From positions 62,001-126,000 of the forward strand of contig FN649726.1 of assembly GCA_000310025.1 (NCBI GenBank): a stretch of 64,000 nucleotides of DNA, written 5' to 3'. The stretch is from Ectocarpus siliculosus. Its lineage: Eukaryota > Sar > Phaeophyceae > Ectocarpales > Ectocarpaceae. The stretch's first letter is position 1, and the number at the start of each line of letters is the position of its first letter. The notes beneath the pieces were generated by a model. It was given only the letters and a program-made list of their open reading frames with translations. It ran no database searches and was not told the origin of the DNA. Shown piece by piece: positions 46,035-58,269 of this stretch. Position numbers and translations under genes: made by a program.

Positions 46035-47058
46035 CTATTGTTCTAAATGCTCTACCGGCACGCGCATCAGCGGGGTGGCAGCAGCGAGAAAGTCTCCTGG
46101 CTCAAGTTCTACGGCACCCGCGAGTGGCACAAGCTGACGTCCGTCGGAGACAAAGATTTCTTCGTTCGACGAAACATCAGGAAACACATCGACAAGGTAT
46201 TGACCGGTCAATGCCGGTGTACCGTTGGAACGCACCAAGTTGACCTCAATCATTTGGTGGTCTTCTGATAAGGAGGTACCGTCGGCCCTGCATAACGGAG
46301 CTGGAATTGGTTCGCCGGGGCTGTGAAATCAGGCACATACGCGACCGCACCAGAAACGTCCTGGTGGGCAAGCGAATATTTACCAAGAACGCACTCGCCC
46401 AGTTGCCTCGGAGGCAGCATAAGGTACGTGCGAATGCCAAATCGCATGAAACTATCGCGCCCTCAAAGGATGGAAAACTGCATGGTGTTTGCAGGGACTA
46501 AGTGCGCCCAACCGGCAAGAGAAGCCGAAGGCGTTTCACCGCGGAAAAACTGCACACTCAGACGGACTGTGTCGGACGTCTGAAGAGACTCGGATTTACC
46601 AAAACCTCCCGAAGAACGTGCGTTACCGTGCGAGATGCAAGCCTCTGAGATTGCTCCCATGGCTGTGACGTTACCATGTGATTTGGCCGACCCAGCGTGG
46701 ATTTTGGCTCGAGTCCTAAATGACGCGTATCAACACCACCTACGAGGCAAGGACCATGCTCAGCGAGCCACGGCACACGGCTGTCGTCTTCATACTCAGC
46801 GGACGTAACCGTGAGGGCTTCAGTGCTGTGATCAGGTGGAACATTCGCTGATTCGATGCAGTAACCTGAGGACGGGGCGACCTCCGCGGCTGCAGCAATC
46901 GAAATTCGCTCTAGCGCTTCAGGGGTAACCTCATGGGTTGTACTCCGGAGCTTTGCGTCTAGCGAAACTCGTGGTGGAAGTGTCGGCGTCGGCGCGTGCT
47001 CTCGGAGGAGGTTCGGACAACCTTCCGGCTTTTGCCGAGCAGATGGGAGCCTCGCCAC
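46035..47058 (-). pseudogene. Ty3/gypsy Gag-protease-like region with frameshifts
   Basis: Three minus-strand frames follow one another (47058-46558, 46660-46463 with onward sequence, 46253-46035). They include FSILLGRDS-like and MRFGIRTYLMLPP stretches and IEVNLVRSNGTPALTGQYLV, typical of the protease-to-RT linker in gypsy polyproteins, but frame changes near 46.45 and 46.25 kb break them. A stop lies just before the RNase H part. Confidence 0.6.
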
Positions 47059-47389
47059 AAAGCTCTAGCCACTAGAAGGCATGACCCAGTTTTGAGACGA
47101 GACAGGGCCTGTACGCCTGCACCAGATGGTTACCTTAAATTCTCGCATGGGAACATGTCTAAGCTGACCCATGCCTTATTTACACCTGCCCTAACTTCAA
47201 CCAAACTTACACTGGTACCATGCAGTCCCAACCATCGCACCAGAACCGCAGAGCCACACAAACCTCAAGACGATTGAGTATTATTTCCGGGCGGGAGCAC
47301 GCAATGTATTGTGTATTTCTCTTGAGAATTGTTTTTCTCATGACAGAAAACTCGATCATATGACTCCCTGTGCAAAGTGAGCGTTAGTC

Positions 47390-50300
47390 GCGCATGTGTG
47401 TGGTACACAATACGGAGTAAGAGGAAATGGATCGCTGAACCCTTCTCCCACAATACAAGTATATCAAAGACAACAACCGCTAAATAAGGTGGGGCACACA
47501 CTCTTCTATGTAAAAACTTCCACATTATACCGTCTGTGTGACCCCGGTTTTGCGGAGAACGTCAAGTGTTCAATTCAGTAGACTGGTGCCAGAACCAATG
47601 GAAATGGCAGACATAAAAAACCCGGATCGGACATCCGGAGTTGGGGTGGACAGCTTACCGCAAGCACGATCGCGACGTACCAAGCACCCGTCTGCCCCTT
47701 TAGAACAGAACCCCGCCGCCCCCGCTTTACACCTGCCTATGCCGAGACGATGTCCAAAGAGTATCATTCATCACGATTCTTCTCCGCTTTGCCCTGCACA
47801 TCAACTTTGTGGTACCCGATCCCACTCTCTAGCTCCTCGTCCCACATCTGGTGCAGGGCTTCCACAGCTGTGGCTCCCGTCACACCGCCCATAGTGCAGT
47901 TCGGCGCGCAATGCTCGCTTCACCACGGTTTGTTTGTGGCCGGTATTGTCCAGACGAGGCAGGTAAGAGGAGAGCATCGTGAGATGGAATAACAACACGA
48001 CGAGGCGAACTGGATGTCACTGGTCCCGTAGAGAGTAAACACAAGAGCGATCACTTCGTTGCATCTTGAGCCGGCCATTTTGTCTTTCGCATCTAGGCGT
48101 AGGGGCGCGAGGAGACGATCCGGACCGCTGAGAGGTTTGATTGAGTAAACCATTTTGATGCACGCCTTTGCAGGATATGATTGACGGACTGCACCCCAAG
48201 TTGTGTTCACACAACGCCTATGTTCGAAAAGGCGCCACCGCCACCATACACCCGCAGTGTAGGTATCGCGTCTGCCAAGGACCGTTCCACGCCTACTTCC
48301 GTTTGTCCGCCTTGGTTTTGAAGAATGACTCCCTACATCACTATGAGCCGCAAGATGCACCTGCACCTACATACATGGTCCATGTGCCCCTAGAGAATCT
48401 CCGAAGGATGGAAAAGGGGGTTGAACCCTCTCACTCACCTGTTCGTGTAGTACATGTTCCTCCACAACCGTGCCATGTTTGTCTGAAGAACATTGTCCGG
48501 AACATCCATGTAGTTCCCAACGAGGCCATACCTGGGCACAAGCGAAACCACAGCGGCGACAATATCAATGAGCTATGGTCGGACGGGACGTTGATGTGTA
48601 CGGCGGAACGCGCTGCTCCGTGGTATCCGATGCGACTGTACAAGGAGTGCTTTCCTGAAGCCAACTCCGCACCCCACCGGGCAGAGGGTCGGCTTCGGCG
48701 ACAGCAATGAAATATCACCACGCGGTCTCAATAGTCTACAGCTTGCACCACCGGCGGACCCACCGGCAGCAGCACCAGGAGAGAAAATCTCATAGCGTAC
48801 GTACGGCGCCTTTTCTCTCGCTCTCGGGGTACCAAGCAGACGCTTCCTATACTCAGAGCAACTCGGCAATGAATACGTGTTTCCCTTGTTCTGGGTGAAG
48901 CTCACTTTGTCTCGAGCGACCTGAGCCAATCCCTGAGCCCTGGCCCGACAAGCATGTCTTCGTACACCACCTTCTCGTAGAACGGTACCCAGGTCTCGAC
49001 AGCGTTGAAGTCAAGGATTTTGGCCTGAGTCCACCCCGCGCATGTAGCAAGGGTACGAGGACACAAAACAATTTAGCGAAAAAGAAAAGGTGCTAGTCTG
49101 TGTGTATTCCGAAACAACGATAAGGGGCTGCCACAACGGTAACCAGACCCGCATCAAAGCCATCGGTGGTCCGAGCAGAAAATAGCGAAACATAACCTAA
49201 ACTGGACCGCGAAGATACCAAGCGAGAACATCGTGAAACGACGTTGTGTCGAACAGATACACCAGTAGCGCTTGGCATTCACCTTCCTCAGTTCGTAGAT
49301 GTTTCCGTACGCGCGTCCGTCGCGGTCTAGCTCGTAGATAGACGACCTGTCGTTCTCCTTGCATGGCAGCACCTCGTTCGGCAGGAAGTTGTCGATGCAC
49401 GGAAGCTGGAGGAGTTCAACAGGCACGAACCCCGACGAAAGGGATGCAACGCGACAAGAGCGCCGCAGTTTGGTCAGAAGCAAGGGTCGCCGACCGATGA
49501 TGTAAACACAATCTATGTATGCATTGTGTCTCCCTCTTTTCGTCTCACGATGAAGGCACCATGTCGCATCTATTCCCTCGGCGAGCGGCCCCACGGCGTT
49601 GGATCGTTGGTTCAATAGACGGCCCGATTCGTCGTACTGTTTCGAATAGTCTAGGACCAATAACGAGAAGTGTTCTCGGAGGGGCGCGCGCGAGAGTTCA
49701 CCTCCTCCTCGGCCTTGGCCAAAGCGTCTTTCCTCGCGCGCTGCTCTTTCTGTTTCATTTTCACGGAGGCGGTACAGCATGACGATTCGGTTGTTGTTGA
49801 CTTCACCGGTTGGATGTTCCGACAACCGTGGTGAACCCATGCGGACTCCAAATATGAACGAACTGGATACATAAACGGAACACGCGGGAAATATGGCCGG
49901 GGCTTCGAGTCAACCTTACTCGAGCGTATTGTTGAGCACCGTTTGCGATAACTCACGACAAACGAAGAACAGTTACACGGAGACCCCAGGTAGACATTGC
50001 AAACAACAGTTTTGAAAGTTGGGGGAAATTAGACCAAAATGTAGGAAAACTAACAGCAACGACACACCGACACAATAACACGGCCGCAGCAAAAACAAAC
50101 AAAAAAACGACGAGGACGACGATGATGACAACCACGAGGGCAATAGCAACAACCGCAACAACGACACATTATCACACAGAGAGACAAATCCTTGGCAAGA
50201 GCACCAGCCACAAGAAACAGCCGGATTTGCATGACGAGGTGGACTTCCATGGACAACGTCTGGGCAATGAACACGGCGGGCGCTTTCTTCACCTCTGGGC

Positions 50301-52276
50301 CCATTATCCACGGCATTGTCATGAACTGCTCCAGGTCCTGTACTCCACGATGTGCCTGAGCAGCTCCCCCGCGGTTAGAGCAAGGGGGGTGGACATCACG
50401 GCCTCTTTTTCACGAGTCCGCTGCAGGTTCTCTTTCAAGGTTTGATCCTCGAGAGCACTCGAGATGTTGTAGGTTTTTGAGTCCGCACCAAGTATCGGGT
50501 AGTCGTTCATTTGCAGCCTGTTCTGTACGAAGACTAGAGTACACGTCGATACTTTCTGATTCTAACACGGTCTTCGGGCTGCGGTATTGTTCTCGGGCCC
50601 TGCGTGTGTCCTTGTTTAGTGAACAGAACATTCTGAATATCCCAACTCAATACATTCTGCTTCATGGGCCAGCTACCGATTCATCATCCCATCCAAGTCT
50701 GTAGTTGCGCTTGTTCGATACCTTGGCATGGTGCGGGTTGGAATGCATCCCGCTGATCCAGTCGTACGGGTTCCGCCACATGACAACCACGAGGGTGTGT
50801 TCGGTGTCTAAGCACGCAGGGCACTGTTGATTTCCTCGGCAGGGGCGTTTACCATCTTGGACGTCTTGGTGTATGCGATCTTGAAACCAGTGCTGGACGG
50901 CAACCAACAAGCATAGTGCACGTGTGTGCGGAGACGGGGAATATCAACAACTGGATACACACGCAGAGGCTGCGAGGAAAATGGGTTTCAAGAGGGTGCC
51001 GCCACCCTGCTACTTGCCCCCGTACCACGCGAGCTTCTACCGGGTTGCTTGTGAAAACGTGTTTGGTTTTGGTGTCGACCTAGGCATTACCATTGGCGTT
51101 TGCCTCACAAGGAAACGCAGCTCAAGTCAAAACGAAACGAGGGGGAGGTAGTCACGCCTCCGGGAAAATGATACCATGTCAAGAAGATCCTGCAGCTTAA
51201 CCCCGAGGATTCTATCAGTGCGCATTGTACAAGCCCACCCTCCGACGTTCAAGTTTGTGATTTGGTTCCGAGTACTTTCCGGAAAACCTGTCGGAAACAC
51301 TCCCGAACGGGCTAGAGTACACGTGCCGTCCCTTCGGCAAACCCGACGACGAAACGTGGAATCGCAACATGGTGTACGGTGCCGTTATCTGGTGGTGCCT
51401 AATCGGCTTGCCGATTAGATTAGAATTTTATGCGAGCGTGTCGAGTTCGACTCCCTTGCGAGACAAATTCTCTTCTTGTTGGTGTCACCACGCCTTGTCG
51501 CCGTTGGCGAGGACCAGACGAGGTTGCTTGCTGTAGTATTAGGCGCCGATGCGCATACGGAACAAGAGTTGCCGACAAGCTGGTTTTCTCTCTCTCTGCG
51601 AAGGTGTGCTCACGTGCTGCGTGAGCACGCTGCTCCTGGAGCTGCCGCTGTCCATAAAGATTTCAACATGGCCTCATCATGGCAACGGTAAGCCCGACGT
51701 CACAAGCACGCCAACTGCCGTATGACAAAAATCGTCGGAGAGACGCACGCGGGACAGAACTAACCTTCCATGTGCAGAGCGTTGGGGTGACCATGACATC
51801 CTTGTCTCGAAAGTATTCCCGGAGAAACCCAGTGAACCACCTGGAGCCGCTGTGACGCTCGGCAACGACAGAGATGTACCTGATGTGGTGAGCACCTTCC
51901 CCCTCTCCTTTTATTTGAGGTGCTGCGGCTGTAGTAGGCAGGCGCAATGCATGGAAGCAGGCGTAATGCATGGAAGTTCTGGTTGAAAACATTTATGGAG
52001 TGTAGCGCTTACGTATGTACATTCTGTGGGACGTCGGTACCACAAGCCCATGCCGAATCATCGCCTACACCCCAGCGGCAACTACTGGTTCTTACCGTGT
52101 TCAAAACTGGGAACCCCAATGGATGTGTTTGGTGCCTCCTCCGCCGGTTGCTGCTCTTCTCCGACAGTCGACATGATTATTGCTGCTGCAACTGTCACTT
52201 TCGCATCTCTTGGTGAAGAACTACCACACAGGGCCAGCAGCACGGCCACGATGCTCCGGGATACCAAGTTGACCAT
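47390..52276 (-). repeat. Right arm of the ~4.8-kb inverted duplication
   Basis: Reverse complement of 38852-43672. The 3' flank similarity continues past the stop codon (47764) to about 47390; the 5' limit coincides with the ATG at 52276. Small indels distinguish the arms, for example one codon in exon 1 and differences in intron 2. Confidence 0.88.
47764..52276 (-). CDS. Sulfotransferase-family protein, copy B, 8 exons
   Basis: Exons (minus) 52276-52096, 51922-51765, 50892-50722, 50355-50293, 49405-49283, 49024-48906, 48531-48439 and 47917-47764 are the same lengths and phases as copy A except one codon less in exon 1; total 353 aa with no stop. Exons 4 and 6 encode identical protein to copy A, exon 3 differs by one residue (G to S in DWISGM), exon 5 by one (G to D) and exon 7 by one (S to R). 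Exon 2 differs at eight positions, mostly in the predicted PAPS loop: ERHSGSRWFTGFLREYF against ERHSGFTWMTSFLWEYF. The C-terminus ends KNRDE instead of KNRDV. Both copies look intact, so this is not an obvious pseudogene. Its upstream DNA is unrelated to that of copy A. Confidence 0.85.
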
Positions 52277-52795
52277 CCTCACGCTCGTTGCCTCTAGGTA
52301 GCACCTATATCGCTCTTCTCACATATATGTAGCTGAGTGGTTTTTTCGTTGGGGAAAAGTCAGCGAAAAACAAATACCGAATTGTGAAAATATAGTATGG
52401 ATGTACGTCGTACGTACACGTTGTAATATAGGATCTTGAATTGTGGCCGAAAGACGAAGGGGGTGTAGTTACCCCGAGTGTGTGTGCCCCCGTAACGGCT
52501 CCTCTACAGTGGAAGGTGCGGGATTCTCTTTTCTATCGACACGACGCTGGCGTTGTAACAGACATCTCATATTTTGTGAATGTCAATTAAATGTGTTGCT
52601 GCCGTATGAGGGACTGCGTGGTATTGAAATGTGAGCTAGGTGAAGACGATCAGAGATACTGCAGATGTTGGTTTTCTCATAAAATGTAACAACCTAGACT
52701 CCTTTGCGTCTATTCAAACAAAACCCAAGAGAAGGAAATCAAAGCATATTTCATTGTACACCAGACAAGACGGATGCAGGGACAAAGCTTAAGGT
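52277..52795. other. Upstream region of sulfotransferase B
   Basis: No gene seen. AT-richer than the arm; it should hold the promoter of the minus-strand copy B. Confidence 0.45.
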
Positions 52796-53270
52796 CAAAT
52801 TCAGAACCGGGGACATTGCATTGGCCTTCGAGAACGTAGACGAAGATTTACAGTAGGAAGGGCACGATTAAGACGAAAAATAATAAAATGTGATTGCGGC
52901 TCCGAGTGCGAAGACCTTGTTCATGTAACGTTGCGGAGTGCTCGTTGTACAAGAAGGAGAGGGAAGTGAACATGACTGAGCGGGGAAAAGTAGAGGGAAG
53001 ATACAGGGAGATGTTTGAGGCATTGAATAGCCAGGAGAAGAAGGTAGCTGTACTGGGGCATAGGAAGTGGGTTGAAAAGGCGGGAAGTGACATCGATAGG
53101 ATAGATAGACTAGGGACGACACTGTTGAGCCACCTTTTTCGCAAAGTAGGAAGAAACGATTGGCCATCGGTGATCGGTCCTGTGGGAACAGTGCTGAGTC
53201 CTCTCGACGACGCGTGGTCAATGGTCTAACCGCTTGTAAAAGTAAGAGTACGCCCCCCCCCCCCCCCCCC
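52796..53270 (+). mobile_element. Non-LTR (LINE-type) retrotransposon 3' end, frameshifted
   Basis: Across frame changes one reads KFRTGDIAL, LRERRRRFT, a zinc-knuckle-like CDCGSECEDLVHVTLR and SLYKKEREVNMTERGKVEGR, then VAVLGHRKWVEKAGSDIDR IDRLGTTLLSHLFRK. This is the pattern found after the reverse transcriptase of LINE-type elements. It ends GTGGTCAATGGTCTAACCGC and an oligo-C tail (53251-53270). No RT or endonuclease remains, so the copy is truncated at its 5' end. Confidence 0.65.
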
Positions 53271-54361
53271 CAACGCCATACAGGTTCCTTAAAAATCGAG
53301 CCCATACAAGTATAAAGCCTATTTGAAGGGAGCACTTTTCATGCGCGGGGGTAGTACAATCCACGTAGCCCTGGGCGACCTTGCCTGTACCGCAGCCGAC
53401 GGCACCGTAGCAGAGGTTGGGAGGAGGTTTACTGACAGGGTTGGGGTTAGGGAGGAGGAGGAGGGGAGGGAGGGAGGAAAGGGGAGGGAAGGTGAAGGTA
53501 CTCGAGGCGAAAGCGCTCGAAGAAGAGGCTGTTTAGTCTTGTTGAGGGAGGTGGAGGGGCTTGGGGAATAAAACGTACAACGCACGACAAACTGCAATTG
53601 TGTACGGGTGTTGCACATGGAGAAGGTGATGCCACCACCGTAGGCTCATCGCCAGCCCCTCTTCCGTATTTTCCGGGCTTGAGTAAGCATGGATTGATGA
53701 TGTGCCATTTGTTTCTGGTGTGTCGTTTGTTGGTGATATTTCGACATATTCGTCCAAGGTCAAATGCCGTGGTGGACTTGTTGCAAAAGCTTCGAGAAGT
53801 TCTGAGCTTTGCAGCTTGGGGGTTTGTCCCAAGCTGTTATGGGGTTTGAATGTGTAGGAATGTACCAACGGTAGTGCGGGCCCAGAGGAACGTGCGGGAG
53901 ATGTAACTCCCGATTGAAGGATAAACAGGGGACAGGACCTTTGTAGCCCCTGTTAGAGGGAGCTGGTCTGCCCCCACATGCTCAGTCTACCACAGAGAGC
54001 AAGAAATCAGCATGCACTGCTATCCAAAGAGAGAGATAGAGATGAATCAACAAGTGAGTCTTCACCAAGGAAGGGTCTTCAGGGATTGCGACGCGTGTCT
54101 ATACCATTGCAAAGCACTATACTTCAAGACTCCAAAACCAACTGCAAGTGTCCCCAGCCCATCACAGCTATTATACGAAGTAGCAATTATGTACATAAAT
54201 TGTCGTCAAACTTATCAAACTACTCTTCTATCAAGGTCCTTTGTGCACGTTTCGTAAACACGAGCACACACAAGCACACACAAGCACACGCAATTGGGAA
54301 AGCAAGAAAGTCTGCACAAAAGTGTACCGTGACAAAATAAACTCTTTTCGCATCCCTCCGG
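53271..54361. other. No supported gene
   Basis: A purine-rich GGGAGG stretch lies at 53440-53500. A minus-strand frame of about 110 codons (53868-53533) is open but has no motif I recognise. It may be decayed element sequence. Confidence 0.4.
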
Positions 54362-54433
54362 TGGGGGGGGGGGGGGTGTACTCATAGTCGTGCATGCCGT
54401 AGTCGTTAGACCATTGACCTCGTATCCCTACAA
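54362..54433 (-). repeat. SINE-like element end, cut by assembly gap
   Basis: A G-run followed by TACTCATAGTCGTGCATGCC and GTTAGACCATTGACC, the same terminal segment as at 33.94, 54.67 and 61.70 kb. Sequence stops at the gap. Confidence 0.75.
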
Positions 54434-54533
54434 NNNNNNNNNNNNNNNNNNNNNNNNNNNNNNNNNNNNNNNNNNNNNNNNNNNNNNNNNNNNNNNNNNN
54501 NNNNNNNNNNNNNNNNNNNNNNNNNNNNNNNNN
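54434..54533. other. Assembly gap (100 N)
   Basis: Exactly 100 undetermined bases, the usual placeholder size, so the true gap length is unknown. The next ~135 bp (54534-54670) are exaggerated homopolymer runs such as A12, C8 and G/C ladders that look like poor-quality read ends rather than genuine DNA. Confidence 0.95.
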
Positions 54534-54673
54534 TCTTTTTTTTATAAAGGCCTTTTGGCCCCTTTTGGAAAAACGGGGCCCCCCCAGCCCCCCACAACCC
54601 CCCCAATTTGGAAAAAAAAAAAATTCCCCCAAAAAGTTTCCCGGAAAAAAAAAACTTTTTTTCCCTCCCCCCC

Positions 54674-54925
54674 GGGGGGGGGGGGGGGGGGGTACTCATA
54701 GTCGTGCATCCCGTAGTCGTTAGACCATTGACCTCGTATCCCTACAAAGCCGGGACGGAGCACGCCGGGTTCTCCCCGGGCCAGGCTCTCACATCACCAA
54801 GCGCGAAGCGCCGTGAGGTATTCGGCGAGTCGCATAAAAGGTGTGCTGCATCCTGCTAAGGGTGTTCGGCATATTGTGCATACTTCCTTGCCTACGGATG
54901 ACAGCTGCGTATGACTTTAATTTTT
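54674..54925 (-). mobile_element. SINE-like dispersed element, truncated copy
   Basis: Matches 33941-34190 and 61697-61940 (tail end, GGACGGAGCACGCCGGGTTC, CGAAGCGCCGTGAGGTATTC, CATCCTGCTAA) and breaks off at GCGTATGACT. Minus-strand orientation by its oligo-C tail. A second copy of the tail just across the gap suggests the gap separates two copies, or one misassembled copy. Confidence 0.7.
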
Positions 54926-57900
54926 TGTATTCTCCGGTGGGGGGGGGGGGGAGGGGGGGAGGGGGGGTTAGGTGTGTGGGATAATTCTCTTTGTGCTTGC
55001 ATGACCCACAAATGCCAGACCTCGTCCCCCCAACAAACAATTGAAAGAAAAAATTGATATGCATGTAAAAACACACACAAATACAGAAAAAACAAAATTC
55101 TAGATGTACAAGTGGGGTAGTTCACGGAGGCCCAGTGGGGTAGACTAGTTGCCATGCACTTGGGTTTCTCTTCGTCTACTCCTCGCAATTGTTGCGGGAC
55201 GTCAGCGATTGGTGATTGTGCACGAGGAGTAGAAAGTCGAGAGGACGGCCACAAAAGAGGCCACCCGCTTGCATCCTCTACCGCAGAAGAGCTACTAATG
55301 CTGTAATACTGTATTTTGGGCCCTTTAAATTTTGACAACCGTTGGAGTGCCATGCCCACCAACGTCGTCCTGAAAAGTTGTTTGGTGTATGGAGAGGTCA
55401 CACACGCGCACATGACCCTATGACCATGGGCTTACACAGCAATACTGCCCAACGTAACACTCACAAGTTGCCTAAGACGTGTTGGGCAACTTATGTTGGG
55501 CAACTTCATGTTTTCCACACATACATCTAGCAGGGCATCAATGCGGATACATTGGAACGCTGTGTTTTAGGACTCTCCCGTTCACCATATGAAGCTGTGT
55601 CATCGAGTCAACGGACATTTTGCACGAGCCGGACGTTACAGCTAGGCATGTTGTATCCTCCGCGACGTTATTGCCCAAAAGTCTCGCCGTACCTTTGTCC
55701 GCCCCCCGGCTGACGTGTTTTCTTCGCTTGGCAGCGACGTTGTAAGGCACGCCGATCGCCCGTGAGTGGGGTTCCTAACGCCAGGTATCAAAGGAGGGGG
55801 ACAAGCTGTCCGTCGTCATGCAGTGTGGCCTAGCTCATACTGCCGCGCCAATGAGTGAGTGAGTGCCCTTCAACCGGAACTGTATACATATATACTGAAC
55901 AACAGAGTATTATCTCCTTTTGGAGGGGCACTACAAGAACAAAACGGCTGAAGACCCTAACCCGAACCCGAGCCCCCAAGCCCACACGATACATACATGC
56001 GTGCTAGGTTCGCGCTGGGTGGCTATAAGTTCTGGTTGTTGATGCTGTACCGGTGGCTAGTTCTACAGTAGGTTGATATGCCAGTGGCGAAGTTCTATGC
56101 ATGGATTGAAGTTCTCACGGTGGGCACTTCGTGAGCAGTCCATGGGCAGAGTTTGCATACTATGATAAGGAAATGTTCATGGGAAGTCCATGGAAGTCCA
56201 TGGGCCGTTTGGTGGAAGTCCATGGTAGTCCATGGAATTCCATGAAATATTCCATGAAAAAGTACAAACAGTAGTAGTGCAGATGACGATATATCTGCCT
56301 CTTCGCGATTTCTTCCGAAATCTGGATTCGTTTCAAATCCGAGATTACGCACACACATGCGCAGAGATTCCTGATTAGTATACACTCCGATCTCAACACG
56401 ATGAAAGCACTTGTTGGAAAAGAACCCTCCTTTCTTTGCCGCCGCACCGTACATTGCTTGTAGATTACTTCTTTTCCGCGACGCAGGATGTGAGACACCA
56501 AAAGAAACTGCATGAAAAGTACGATGCTGGCGCCGCGGAGGGAAGATGATGTTCCGGACGGTCGTGTGCGCCGGTTCTCAATAGTGCGGGGATGGACACT
56601 TGTGACGCACAAACACAAGTGTCCGGAGTACACATCCCTATGATGGACACTTGGATATTACGATATTACCCACATGTGCCCGGAGGGGGGTTTCCCGATA
56701 GATGCAACCGTATCTCGGGTTAATGATGGAAACCAACGGATTAAATCCCATTGGTTACCATTCCCCGCGCGATGATGAAACGGTTCCTCCGAATGACGGC
56801 TTGCAGGTACCGCATGCCGTCAGAGTGACCTTTCTTTGTGTCCGGAAATTGGGCACGAAATCTTTGTGAACGAACCCGACCGGAGCGCTATTATTGACCT
56901 GATATCCCAACTGTCAGTGATGACCACACGCCTGCATGCATGCCTGACCGGATGATGGAGTACCGGAGGAGTTGGAACCGCATGCTAGTCTAAAGGGGGT
57001 AGTCTACTGTACCGCTGCTTGCCCGCTCGTGGTGTTGATGATGGAGCGCTTGGAATATCTACAGTCGATTTTAGCAGAGACGGTAGCTAGTGATCTGCGC
57101 AGGTTAGAGTGTATTTAGGATATCGTAGACTGGCCTTGTCTCTGGAACAATAACTATTCTGCAACGGCTCTGCTCATTCCTGCTCAAGGCGTCAGCCGCT
57201 TTTCGGGGTACAACAGCAGTAGTAATCCCGTGTACGCGGGGTCACGTCTCGCGTTGAAGTGTAGCGGATTGTGGATTTCAACCAATGAAAATCACACTGA
57301 AAATATCACGTGATCAGTGGGTCAAACGGGCTTACCACGACTGACTATACTGAGCATGTCGTTCCGAAAAAATCCATGTCATCGGTCCGTGCCAGTATCT
57401 CCTGTTGGTGACACCAAGGTCGGCATCATTGCGTACCACGTTACTACACGAACGAGTCGTGCTCGCATTCTCTTCACGCGTACATCAACACCGCGTGAGC
57501 ACGATGAAAAAGAAACCTGTCATACCGACTACTAGCTGTGGTCACGCCAACCTACTGCGCTGTGTAGATCGACCCACACGACCACGTCAATTTCTTCAAT
57601 CTGTACTGCGCCCGCCTCTACGACGCGGTTGAATGGCAACGCACTTCAACCGGAATCTGGCCGCCCGACCCATTCGGGGGCGGTGGGCCAATCGTTCCCC
57701 TATGTACTGTAGCAGCAGTCAATATTATTTTCCACTGCCAGCATCATGAGATTTTTCAACGGCAAGGAAGCATGCAAAGGCGATGTGTACTGCGATGTTG
57801 GAAGCATGCTGTAGACTAGGGGTGCAGTGCAAAAGCCGTGTCACTAGTGAAAGAGTGTGGCGCGGCAGCTGAGGGACCGTCTGCTGTGAAGCGAGTGTGT

Positions 57901-57959
57901 GCGCCAGGTTTGCATTGTATTTTACGGTGTGCAGAAAGCTGTTGCAGAGAGAGGTGCAG
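54926..57959. other. No supported gene
   Basis: Contains a G-rich low-complexity tract (about 54940-54968), repeated TCCATGG/AGTCCATGG units at 56178-56260, and short frames with no motif. Confidence 0.45.
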
Positions 57960-58023
57960 TGCATTAGGGAACCCCTGCATTTATAGGGGACCGTTTCCCA
58001 CAAACGTCCAAGGGGGACCTCTG

Positions 58024-58261
58024 CACTAGGGAACCTCACCTCCACCATCGTTGGAGAACCTCCGCATTACGGAACCTCAACCTCAAATTGACAGGGGAAC
58101 CTCACACAAATGGGGATACGATTTCGTATTCAACAGCCACTGCGTTTTAGGGAACCTCTGCAAGAGGGAACCTCAGCCTCAAATTGCCAGGGGAACCCCA
58201 CACAAATAGGGATACGATCTCGTACTATGTGATGCCGCCGCCTTAGAGAACCTCACCCCAG
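58024..58261 (+). repeat. GGGAACCTC-rich tract with a duplicated ~90-bp unit
   Basis: GGGAACCTC or close variants occur about every 20-40 bases. A larger unit ending CACACAAATGGGGATACGAT occurs at about 58080-58128 and again at 58172-58222 with a few changes. It is non-coding and of unknown origin. Confidence 0.7.
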
Positions 58262-58269
58262 ATTTCTTA

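Larger units (their letters stand above)
43673..47389 (-). mobile_element. Spacer with degenerate Ty3/gypsy retrotransposon
   Basis: On the minus strand, a Gag/protease-like region (47058-46035) is followed directly by an RNase H domain (45915-45331). The usual reverse transcriptase is missing between them. No integrase or paired LTRs could be recognised; 43.7-44.6 kb and 44.6-45.3 kb are unassigned, though a Pro/Ala/Thr-rich frame (44877-44593) may belong to the element. The remnant lies exactly between the two inverted arms. Confidence 0.75.

Noticed and set aside
48168-48710. A 180-codon plus-strand frame antisense to sulfotransferase copy B, partly open also in the left arm (42547-42948)
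   Set aside because: It crosses exon 7 and intron 7 of the sulfotransferase on the opposite strand and has no motif. Conservation follows from the arm duplication, and the left copy is shorter.
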